This document shows, piece by piece, positions 34,001 to 43,600 of a stretch of DNA of 64,000 bases (position 1 is its first letter; each line of letters starts with the position of its first letter). The stretch comes from Nostoc mirabile CHAB5784 (GTDB lineage Bacteria > Cyanobacteriota > Cyanobacteriia > Cyanobacteriales > Nostocaceae), in assembly GCF_020829645.1 (NCBI RefSeq), contig NZ_JAIVFS010000043.1, positions 1 through 64,000 of the forward strand, given 5' to 3'. The notes beneath the pieces were generated by a model that saw only the letters and a list, made by a program, of their open reading frames with translations, had not been told where the DNA came from and made no database searches. The position numbers were made by a program, and so were the translations under genes.

Positions 34001-37000
34001 AAGCCAATCGTTGCGCCTCGATTTGGAGCTCGCTTTCTCGAATGTGCAACAAGTTCACCACTTGTAGTTGACAATTGAGAGTTGCGGCAATAACAGCAAC
34101 GGGTTGACCTTCTTGTGTGGTGAAGTTTGTACGTAAGGCTTCATGCCGTTGGATAATTTCGTTGATGCTGCTCTGTAGCGCCGCTATATTGAGCTGACCG
34201 CTCAAACGCAAAGCAAGCGGGATGTTGTAAAATGCACTGTTTGGCTGTAACTGGTCGAGGAACCACAACCTAGCTTGAGCAAAGGATAATGGGATGGACT
34301 CTGACCTTGGAATTGGTAGAAGCGGCAGAGCTTCCTGTGATTGTCCGTTCTTGAGCGAATTCTCAACCCGCGAAGCGAATTCGGCAATCGTGGGAGCTTC
34401 AAACAAACTGCGTAGCGGTAATTCGACGGCAAAGGTGTCCCGCACCCTTGAAATCACTTGAGTAGCTAATAAGGAATGTCCGCCCAGTTCAAAGAAATTG
34501 TGGTGAACGCCCACAAGTTCAATTCTTAGGACATCTGTCCAAATGCTGGCTAGCATTTCCTCAATTGGAGTGCGAGGGGCTACTGATGACCGTTGCAGTT
34601 CGGGTTGAAAGTCTGGTGCTGGTAGGGCGCGGCGATCTACCTTGCCGTTGGGGGTAAGTGGCAGGGCGGACAAGATAACGAACGCTCCCGGTATCATGTA
34701 ATCAGGCAGTTTCTCTTTAAGAAAACCTCGCAAGTCGCTGCTAGCGAGAGCTTCTGAGTGGTTAGGGACAATGTAAGCTGCCAGATATTTTTGACCAGGA
34801 ACATCTTCTCGCGCTATAACCGCAGTTTCTCGCACGCCTGGGTACTGCGCGATCGCTGTCTCAATTTCCCCCAGTTCGATGCGGAAGCCGCGAATCTTGA
34901 CCTGGTTGTCAAGGCGACCCTTGAACTCGATGTTACCGTCAGTTAGATAGCGTGCCTTATCACCAGTTTTGTAGAGGCGAGAATTTGGTTGATTGCTAAA
35001 GGGATTGGAAATAAATTTTTCCTGAGTCAAATCGGGACGGTTGAGGTACCCCCGTGCCAGACCATCACCACCAATGTACAGCTCTCCTGGTACGCCGATG
35101 GGAACTGGCTGCAACTTTTTGTCGAGCAGATAAACTTGTGTATTGGCTATGGGACGACCGATAGTTACAAGGGTGTCCCCTTTCTTAATCAAGGCAAATG
35201 TGGAATAGGTCGTATCTTCAGACGGGCCGTAAAGGTTGAAGACCTGTTGGACATTGGGAAGCTGATAGATTTGCTGTACAAGTTGATTCTGGAGTGGTTC
35301 ACCTGCAAGGTTGACTATCCGCACAGAAGCAGGTATCCCCTGTGAGCGCACTAACTCCGCCATCGCGGTGGGAACTGTATTGATTAATGTGACTTGTGCA
35401 GCAGCAGGCAAGGTGGGCAAATCGAGCGCGTTTTGAGCTAGAATGACCAAGCCACCCCAACTCAGGGGAACAAACAGCTCGAATACCGACAGATCGAAGC
35501 AGATAGAGGTTGAGGCTAGAACTCCAGCGAGGTCTTCGGTCGCAAAGACTTCTTTCGCCCAAGTCAATAGAGCAACTGTGCTGTGATGCTCGATCGCCAC
35601 CCCCTTGGGTCTACCAGTAGAACCAGAGGTGTAAATCACATAGGCCAAGTTATCGCGTGTTACCCCATGAATGGGATTTGAATCGCTATGCAGAGCGATT
35701 TGCTCCCAGTTTGTGTCTAAGCAGACGACACGCGCCTGATGTTTGGGAAGAGACTTTACTAACTGAGATAAGGTTAGTAGCACTTGCACACCGGAGTCTT
35801 CTAGTATATGGTGCAAGCGCTCAGTTGGATAAGTTGGGTCCAAGGGCACATACGCTCCACCTGCTTTGAGAATTCCCAGTAATCCTACTACCATCTCCAG
35901 CGATCGCTCTACACAAATTCCCACTAAAACTTCTGGTCCCACACCTAAAGTTTTCAAGTGATGTGCCAGACAGTTTGCTCGTTGGTTCATCTCTCGGTAG
36001 GTCAACTGTTTATCTTCAAAAACCACAGCAATGGTATCAGGCGATCGCTCTACCTGTTCCTCAAACAACTGGTGGATACACTTATCGAAAGGATACTCTT
36101 TGGTGGTGTTGTTCCACTCTACTAATAGCTGGTGCCGCTCTCGCTCCTCAAGCAGGGGCAATTGTGAAACCCGCTGTTGAGGATTAGCTACAATTCCCTC
36201 CAGTAACGTCTGGAAATGTCGGGCCATGCGAGCGATTGTACTGGCATCAAACAGGTCAGTATTGTATTCCCAGTCCCCAATTAATCCAGAGGCAGTGTTC
36301 TCGAAAGATAAAGTCAGATCAAACTTTGCCGTAGCGGTTTCTATTGGTAAAGGACTCACCGTTAAGCCTGCCATCTGTATCTGGGGCATCGGCACATTAA
36401 GTACCAACATTACCTGCGCCAGTGGTGTGTAGCTTAAGTCACGCTCTAACTTTAATTCCTCTACTAGCTTCTCAAACGGTAAGTCTTGATGGGCATGGGC
36501 TAAAAGCGTTACGTCCCGGACTCTTGAAAGTACATCCTCAAAACTCGGATTCCCGGACAAACTTGTGCGTAGCACTAAGGTATTGACAAAAAAACCAATC
36601 AATGACTCAATTTCCGGGCGATCGCGGTTAGCGTGCGGCGTACCTACGCAGATATCGGTCTGTCCTGTATAACGGTAAAGTAATGTTTGAAATGCCGCCA
36701 ACAGCGTTATAAATAGGGTGACTCCTGACCGTTGACTTAAACTCACGACGGCCAAAGTTAGCTCTTTTGAGAGTACAAATTTATGATGCGCCCCCCTATA
36801 GGTTTGAGTAGCAGGTCTTACTCGGTCAGTTGGCAGTTCCAATAAAGCTGGCGCACCCTCAAGTTGTTGCTTCCAATAAGCTAGTTGGGACTCAAGGACT
36901 TCTCGAAGCAACCACTGCCGCTGCCAAACCGCAAAGTCTTTGTACTGAATCGATAGCTCTGGCAGCTCTGGGGATAAATCATTGCAGAAAGCTGAGTAAA

Positions 37001-37676
37001 GGGTTGCTAACTCTCGTAAAAGTATGCCCCATGACCAACCATCCCAGACAATGTGGTGTATTGTTAGCAGTAAGACGTGTTCTACTTCCGTTAGCTTAAG
37101 TACACATGTTCTGATTAAAGGAGAGCTAGCAAGGTCAAAGGGTTGCTGGGCTTCTGCGATTGCTAATCGTTGGGCAGAGATTTCTCTTTCACTCTCAGGT
37201 ATATCTCGCAGGTCTACTACTGGTATACTCAAGGTTAAGCTTTCAGCAATTACTTGAACGGGTTGTCCGTCAACCTTTACGAAGTTGGTACGTAAAGCTG
37301 AGTGGCGAGCAATAATTTTGTTGAGACTTTTCTCTAGCGCCACGAGGTTCAGAAAACCATGAAGTCGCAGAGCTTGTGGTTCGTTGTAGAAGGGGTTGTT
37401 TGGCTCTAACTGGCTCAAGAACCACATTCTTGCTTGAGCAAAAGACAGAGGTAAGTCGCGATCTCGCTCGACTTTTACAAGGGGTAGGTCAGCATCACGC
37501 CGATTTGCATTGCTTTGGTGCAGCAACTTTACAACTTCTGCCTTATGCAATGCCAGATCGTCACGTAGTTCTGGTGTTAGTACCCCTTTTGGAGCACGAT
37601 AGCGCAACTGGCCATCCTCAACCCACAACTTTACACCCCGCTGGGCAAGTTCAGCTAAAAATTGATTAAGGTTCAC
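31032..37676 (-). CDS. NRPS, two modules: TubC docking-C-A(Ala)-PCP-C-A(Asn)-PCP, 2214 aa
   Basis: The first 55 residues (MNLNQFLAELAQRGVKLWVE) are a TubC-type N-terminal docking domain, which should receive the chain from gene 1. Module 1: C at about 72-500 (HHIVWDG 207-213), A at about 530-1020 with pocket DLFNNALTY, which I know as an Ala signature, PCP Ser1068. Module 2: C at about 1127-1550 (HHIISDG), A at about 1580-2080 with pocket DATKIGEVG (Asn type), PCP Ser2134. No epimerase, methyltransferase or cyclisation domain. The GTG start overlaps gene 1's stop (GTGA) with GGAGG 11 bases upstream, showing translational coupling. The tail is basic (RRNIRQQYRSPKKP) and may dock onto gene 3. 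Confidence 0.95.
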   Translation of the reverse strand: MNLNQFLAELAQRGVKLWVEDGQLRYRAPKGVLTPELRDDLALHKAEVVKLLHQSNANRRDADLPLVKVERDRDLPLSFAQARMWFLSQLEPNNPFYNEPQALRLHGFLNLVALEKSLNKIIARHSALRTNFVKVDGQPVQVIAESLTLSIPVVDLRDIPESEREISAQRLAIAEAQQPFDLASSPLIRTCVLKLTEVEHVLLLTIHHIVWDGWSWGILLRELATLYSAFCNDLSPELPELSIQYKDFAVWQRQWLLREVLESQLAYWKQQLEGAPALLELPTDRVRPATQTYRGAHHKFVLSKELTLAVVSLSQRSGVTLFITLLAAFQTLLYRYTGQTDICVGTPHANRDRPEIESLIGFFVNTLVLRTSLSGNPSFEDVLSRVRDVTLLAHAHQDLPFEKLVEELKLERDLSYTPLAQVMLVLNVPMPQIQMAGLTVSPLPIETATAKFDLTLSFENTASGLIGDWEYNTDLFDASTIARMARHFQTLLEGIVANPQQRVSQLPLLEERERHQLLVEWNNTTKEYPFDKCIHQLFEEQVERSPDTIAVVFEDKQLTYREMNQRANCLAHHLKTLGVGPEVLVGICVERSLEMVVGLLGILKAGGAYVPLDPTYPTERLHHILEDSGVQVLLTLSQLVKSLPKHQARVVCLDTNWEQIALHSDSNPIHGVTRDNLAYVIYTSGSTGRPKGVAIEHHSTVALLTWAKEVFATEDLAGVLASTSICFDLSVFELFVPLSWGGLVILAQNALDLPTLPAAAQVTLINTVPTAMAELVRSQGIPASVRIVNLAGEPLQNQLVQQIYQLPNVQQVFNLYGPSEDTTYSTFALIKKGDTLVTIGRPIANTQVYLLDKKLQPVPIGVPGELYIGGDGLARGYLNRPDLTQEKFISNPFSNQPNSRLYKTGDKARYLTDGNIEFKGRLDNQVKIRGFRIELGEIETAIAQYPGVRETAVIAREDVPGQKYLAAYIVPNHSEALASSDLRGFLKEKLPDYMIPGAFVILSALPLTPNGKVDRRALPAPDFQPELQRSSVAPRTPIEEMLASIWTDVLRIELVGVHHNFFELGGHSLLATQVISRVRDTFAVELPLRSLFEAPTIAEFASRVENSLKNGQSQEALPLLPIPRSESIPLSFAQARLWFLDQLQPNSAFYNIPLALRLSGQLNIAALQSSINEIIQRHEALRTNFTTQEGQPVAVIAATLNCQLQVVNLLHIRESELQIEAQRLAFEEANRPFNLEREPLLRSMVQKLGETEYVLLFTMHHIISDGWSLGVFTHELTELYKAFGTGITPVLPSLPVQYADFALWQRQWLQGEKLEAQLDYWKQQLKNAPALLELPTDRPRPAVQTYRGRYHYAALSLELSGKLSALSKRTGVTLFMTLLAAFVTLLYRITSSDDIVVGTPVAGRNRQEIERLIGFFVNTLVLRTHLGGDPSFEDVLSRVREVALGAYTHQDLPFEQLVEALQPTRSLSYTPLFQVMFALDEKSVPSFELPELTVSSYAVEIGTAKFDLTLSMENTADGLVGVWEYNADLFDETTIARMAGHFQTLLKGIVANPQQRVPELSLLTLRERHQLLVEWNNTQTEYPQDKCIHQLFEEQVERNPDAIAVVFEDKQLTYRELNQRANCLAHHLKTLGVGSEVLVGICVERSLKMMVGLLGILKAGGAYVPLDPQLPHKRLSFMLSDSSVPVLLTSSKLMVRLPENKARVVCLDTDWEIISHSSEENPVSSVGPQNLAYVIYTSGSTGQPKGTLIIHQGLVNYLSWCTKAYAVADGSGAPVHSSIGFDATITSLFSPLLVGKKVVLLPEKQEIEALGAILCSQSQFSLVKITPAHLDLLSFLIPNWSANNQTRAFIIGGEALSGKSVSFWRESAPSTKLINEYGPTETVVGCCVYEVNAQTSLSGGIPIGRPIANTQLYILDRYLQPVPIGVLGELYIGGAGLARGYLNRPDLTESKFIPNPFSNEPGSRLYKTGDKARYLPDGNIEFKGRLDNQVKIRGFRIELGEIEAVLTQHPEVDQAVVVVHEDQPSNQRLVAYIVSTERLNSIEDLTHKIKTDLRQQLPEYMVPVTLMRLSALPLTPNGKVDRRALPPPEPVMRSLSLEMPQTKVEKLIADVWQKILLLEKVGRDDNFFDLGGNSLRLIQVLQKLQIIFTKELSMVEMFQHPTVRALGQLLSEQRSQTPDAPKSEAERAELRSNSQGSMNQRRNIRQQYRSPKKP

Positions 37677-40600
37677 AGAGAGCCTTCCTCCATATCGTCA
37701 TCGAGTTCAGTAGATGGGGATGCTGATGTGATTATCTCCGCCAAGGCTAATTGCGAGAGCATTAGCTCTGCTAGTTGGGAAATGCTTGCACCCTCCATGA
37801 TTTTGATTACAGGCAAGTTCACCCCCATCTCGTTATTGATCCGATTCCTCAGCTCGATTGCCGTTAAAGAGTCAAGTCCCAAATTGGTTAGCGACTCAAG
37901 CATATCCAGCTTGGCGGCAGAAAATCCCAGTAGCTTTGCTACTTGTTCTCTAAGGCGAGACTCCAATAACTGTTGACGTTCTACTGGCGGATAAGATACG
38001 AGGGTGTTGTGGAGGAAATCTCCTTCTCTCTCTTGCGTAAGGACTCTTGACTGGCCGTGCAATCCCTGAATTTCTATGCTCAAATCAGTGAAGAATGGCG
38101 AGATCGTCAATAGTCTTTCCAAGTAACGCGACCAGTTGATAGACACAACCCCAACCTGTACAGGTGCTTCTAAAAACAACTGCTTCAGTACCTGCAATCC
38201 TTGGTGAGGGGCTATAGTTCCCATTCCTATCTGATTGAGTCGCTCAATTACCTGTTGATTTCTCGCGGCGGCTCCTATCTCTGACCAAGCTCCCCAGTTA
38301 ATACTAGAGCCAGGTAGTCCGAGTGAGCGACGATAAAATGCTAAGGCATCCAGAAAAGCATTGGCCGCAGAATGGTTGGCTTGACCCGCAGAACCTAATA
38401 GGGAGGCGGCGGAAGAGAACAGCACAAAAAAGTCTAAAGGCTGGTTTTGAGTTAATGCATGTAGATTCCATGCCCCTTGCACTTTCGGAGCCATCACTCG
38501 TGCAAACCGATCCCAGCTTTGGTGTTTCAGTACGCCGTCATCCAAAACGCCAACAGCGTGAATAATTCCTCGTAGCGGCGGTGAGGATTGCACAAGGGAA
38601 GCCAGCAACTGGGATACTTGCTCGTAATCAGACACATCTGCTTGAGCGACTACCACCCTTGCGCCGGAGAGTTCTAGCTGCTCCAACTGACTGCGGATAG
38701 CAGGCTTAACGGCACTGCGCCCTACCAGCACCAAATGTCGCGCACCACACTCGACCATCCAGCGAGCCATCAGTAAACCCAGATCGCCCATTCCACCAGT
38801 AATCAAATAACTGCTATCCTCACGGAAGCTGACACTATGGAAAGCGGCGTCACCTATTCTTTTTGGTTCCTCTTTTCGTAAGCAGCTTGCAGAGGGTTGA
38901 CTACGCACCAGTCGCGCCACATAGCGCGTACCGTCACGAAAAGCCACTTGATCTTCTGAAGTCGCTGAAGTTATTTCTTCAAAGATTACCTGAGTTGCGT
39001 CTGTTTTGTCAGGGTCTAAGTCCACACACACGCAGTTCAGTTCCGGGTGTTCTTGGACAATGGCTTTCCTCATACCCCACAAGGAAGATTGAGCTAATCC
39101 CGGCACGTCAGACGCTACTCCTACCGCTTGCGCCCCTTGGGTTACTAACCACAACGAAGGTGGTTCAGAATAGTTCTCAACGAGTGCCTGGACTAAGTAT
39201 AAAGTACTGCCACAGCTTAACTTTGAGGCAACCTCCAAGTTCGAGCCAGCTTGGGGTGGCGGTGCATCTAAACTCCAGCAGTGTACCACTCCTTGCACGC
39301 TAGGGACAGCTTTACATAGCTGCTGAAAGTGTGCGGCATTAGCTAAATCTATGCTGAATTCTTGGGCGGTTATCTGTTGGTATTCGGTTCCTGGGAATAT
39401 AATAGTACAATTATGTCCAATTGATCGCAGTTGTTCTGCTAACTGCTGACCAATATTTTGACTATCAGCCAAAATCAGCCAGTTCTTCGTTATATCACAA
39501 GCGGACTTAGTTGCGGCAGCTTGTGCCACGAGCACCGCTTGTGGCATTAAAACTATTTCCTGAGTAGCACCGAGAGCTGGCTCAACGGTTACGATTTCTT
39601 TAAACCCTATCTCCTGTAAGAGTTTCTGCCACGAGCGAGTAGGTAGCAAGGGATAGTCCGGTCGCAACTGATGGTCTGCAAACTTCCACCAACCTTCAAG
39701 CAACCCAAATGTCAGATCCACCCAACCCACCGGAGCAGTTCCTTCCATTAACACTAACATCCCGCTGGGAGCTAACAACTGCTGTAGGTGTTGCAAAGTC
39801 TGACGTAAATCGCTTGTGGCGTGCAGCACGTTTGCCGCTACTATTAAATCATACTGATGGGGTTTAAATCCTTGAGACTGTGGGTCCTTTTCGATATCCA
39901 AAACTTCATAGCGCACAAACGGGTAATTTTTAAACTTCTCCTGAGCTTGCGCCACAAACAAAGCTCCAATATCGGTAAAGACATACTCTGTCTGCTTGGC
40001 TGGTAGATGCGGCAGGATGTAATTCGTTGTACTGCCAGTGCCTGCGCCAATTTCCAAAATTCGGCACCCGCGTCCAGTAGGCAAACGCTCCAGTGCTGAT
40101 AAGACGGTTTTTTGCACTAGAACGTTCATTGTCCGCAACATGGGGGAGTGCTGATAGAGTTTGGCTAAAGTTGTTGTGTCTCCTGAAGGAAATAATAATT
40201 GTAGCGGAGCGTGCGTTCCTTGGAGTACCTGCGCTAGTTTGGAGCCGCACCGTCCAAGCAAGGTTAGCTCGGCTTCTGCTTCTGGGCAGGATAAGGAATT
40301 CATCACCTTGCGTGGGTCTTGAATTTCAGGAATTGAGTTGACTTGCCACTGTGAGCCAGTTTGTTTGAGGATTCCCTCGGAGGTTAGCATTTGGAGCAAA
40401 CGACCCAACAATTGCCAATGTTGACTGACTACACCTAAGTGCTGGGCTATTTGCTTCGTGGAAAAGCGCTCACCAAGCTGAAACTTCCATCCCATTTCCT
40501 GGAAAGCCGTCAGAACATAAGCGACACTCAACGCTTCGAGTTGAGTAAATACTTCCCCATAAACTGCTATACTGGGGTGACTTAATAACTCAGCAAACTG

Positions 40601-43600
40601 GGGCTGGAGGCGATCGCTAATTTCTGAGGCAGTTGGCATATAATCTACTGGGAGTCCATATTGCACCTGGGGTATCCACTTCACCTCATAAAGCCAATTC
40701 TCCCAAGATTCCTGTGGAATGCCTAGCATGGCTTCACGGCAGACAGCCTTAAGTTGCACACCTTCTAAAACAGCAATTAGCTCCCCAGAAGCAGCGAATA
40801 GCTCTAAATCAGCGCTTAGGAGCTGTTGTTGTTGGCGATCGCGCTCTTCCTCTACCCGCACCCGACCATAACTCCACATGGAGACGCTTGGACGACCGCA
40901 AAGGATCAGGCGTTCTAAACCTACTGGCACATAGGTATTTTGTTGGCTTTCATCAGGGGAAATTGCTTCTAAAACTTGTAAGCAGGTGTTTAACAACACT
41001 GGGTGTAGCTGGTATTCCCCTACTTCTGAGACCAATTCTGACGGCAGCTTTATCTTGCCTAGAGCTTCTCGTTCATGCCACCAGATTTGTTCAAGTCCTT
41101 GAAAGTTGGAACCATAATCCATTCCCTGCTGTTGAAACCGTTGATACAAGCTTTCGGGTGGAATTTGTTGGGTGCATCGCTGTTGTAAGGCAGCCAAATC
41201 TACCTGCTGTGCTAACGATTCTTTTTCGTTAATAAGTAATTTGCCTGATGCATGGAGTATCCAAGATGTTTTTCCATTATTTTCATCTGCTGCGGATGCG
41301 AAACTATATATTTCAAAGGAATAGATACTAGATTCCTTGGGGATCAAAATTACGTGAATGGTTTTGACTTCATCCTTTGGTAGCATCAACGCCTTAACTA
41401 TCACCACATCCTGCAAACAAAGATTCTTGGACTTCGTAACAATTGCTCCAGCAGCTAAAGCCATTTCTAAGTAAGCCGTTCCTGGCAAAATCGCTGTCTC
41501 ATAGACGCGATGCTCTTTCATCCAAGCTGGGAAGTTCTGGCTAATCTGTGACTGGAACCGAATCTCAGCTGTTCCTGGCAAGTCTAACTGTTGACCCAGC
41601 AGGGGATTCTGGCTCTGGCTACTTAAACTCTTAAGATGGGAAATGGCTGTAAGCTTGTTTTCAAAAGCCGTCGCCTCTACCCAATAGCGCTGTCGCTGCC
41701 AAGGATAGGTGGGTAGTTGCAGGCGATGCCGAGTATAGTCCCGGTCAAAGCCCAACCAGTTTACTGAGACTCCACGCACATATAATTGTGCCAAAGTACA
41801 CAACATCTGCTGCCAATCTTCTTGTCCTGAGCGCAGAGAAGGCAACCACAGTTGGTTGTTTTCGGGCAGGCAGGCGCGACCCATTCCCAACAAGGTGGGT
41901 TTCGGTCCAAGTTCTACGAACACCTCTACCCCCTGCTGCTGTAGGGTTTCCATACTGGCGGCAAATCGAACTGGCTCTCTCAGGTGACGACACCAATACT
42001 GGGGAGTAGCAATTTCAGAAGTTGCCAACTCCCCTGTGAGATTGGAAATCAGTTTTCCTTGGGGTGTAGCAAATTTTACTTGTCGAGCCACTTGCTCAAA
42101 TTCTGCCACCATCGGCTCAATCAGTGGAGAATGGAAAGCATGGGAGACGTTTAATTTCTTGGTCTTGATTCCAGCCGCTTCCAAGGAGGCACAGAGGGTG
42201 TTAATTGCCTCGCACCTACCGGAAATTACTAGGCTTTGGGGTCCGTTAATGGCAGCAATTGATACCTCAGTAGCATAGGGTTGAATGGCTGCTAGTGCCT
42301 GCGCTTCATCAGTTAACAGCGCTACCATCTCCCCATCAGGGGGCAGGGCTTGCATTAAACGTCCCCGTGCGGCAATCAGCTTCAAGCCATCTTCCAAGCT
42401 GAAAACTCCTGCTACAGTTGCAGCTACATATTCCCCGACACTATGACCGATTACTACATCGGGTTCTATGCCCCAAGATTTCCACAACTGAAACAGAGCA
42501 TATTCCAGGGCAAATAGAGCAGGTTGGGTATAGACGGTCTCGTCGATGGGGGATTTGGTCTGTGAAAGATTCTCTTCTTTTTGAGAGGGATAAAGTACCT
42601 CCAGCAGGGGTTTGTCCAGATAGGGACGCAAAATTTGAGCGCAATTGTCTAGAGCAGCGCGAAAGGTGGGTTGGGTTTCGTAGAGTTGTCTTCCCATGCC
42701 CACTTGTTGCGACCCCTGACCCGTGAACAAGAAAGCGATGCGCTCTTTTTGAGCCGTTGGTGCGATTGCGCCAAGCGCAGCGACTGACGAGATTACGTTT
42801 CCTGATACTGTTGGCAGGGGAGTTTTCGTTTGACTATTCGATATAGGAGTAGTCTGTTGCCCAAAAGTCCTTAGTTGCTCGCCAAGCTGCTCAAGAGATT
42901 CAGCCGTGACTGCCAAACGATGGTTAAAGTGCTTGCGTCCTGCGTTAGCTGTGAAACAAATATCTGCTAGCTTTGCATCTGGATGGGACTTCAAATAAAC
43001 TTCATAATGCTGTACCAACTCCTCCAGAGCCTTCTGGGACTTTGCCGATAATGTCAAAATATGCAACGTTCGGTCATTTTTGACCCCTTCGGGGTTCGCC
43101 ACTCGCTCATGGGGGAAACCCCCAAGACCGCGCTGGCTCACTTTTGACTTTTGACTTTTGACTTGTTCTGGGGCTTCTTCCAAAACTACATGACAATTGG
43201 TTCCCCCTATCCCAAAAGCACTCACTCCAGCACGTCTTGGAGTTCCATTCGGTTTCCATTTAGAAAGCGTCGTATTAACGTAAAAGGGGCTATTGGCAAA
43301 ATCAATATTGGGATTGGGTTGACTAAAGTGCAGACTAGGTGGTATAATTTTATCTCTTAGTGCCAGTACGGTCTTAATCAAACCTGCTATACCTGCCGCT
43401 TCAGCGATATGTCCGATATTGGTTTTGACCGAGCCAATGGCACAAAAACCATTTTTCTCAGTACTCTGGCGAAAGGCTTGGGTTAGTGCTGTAATTTCAA
43501 TGGGGTCTCCCAGACTGGTAGCAGTTCCGTGGGTTTCTACATAGGTGACTGTGCTTGGGTCAATTTGTGCGATCGCCATTGCCTCTGAAATTACGGCAGC

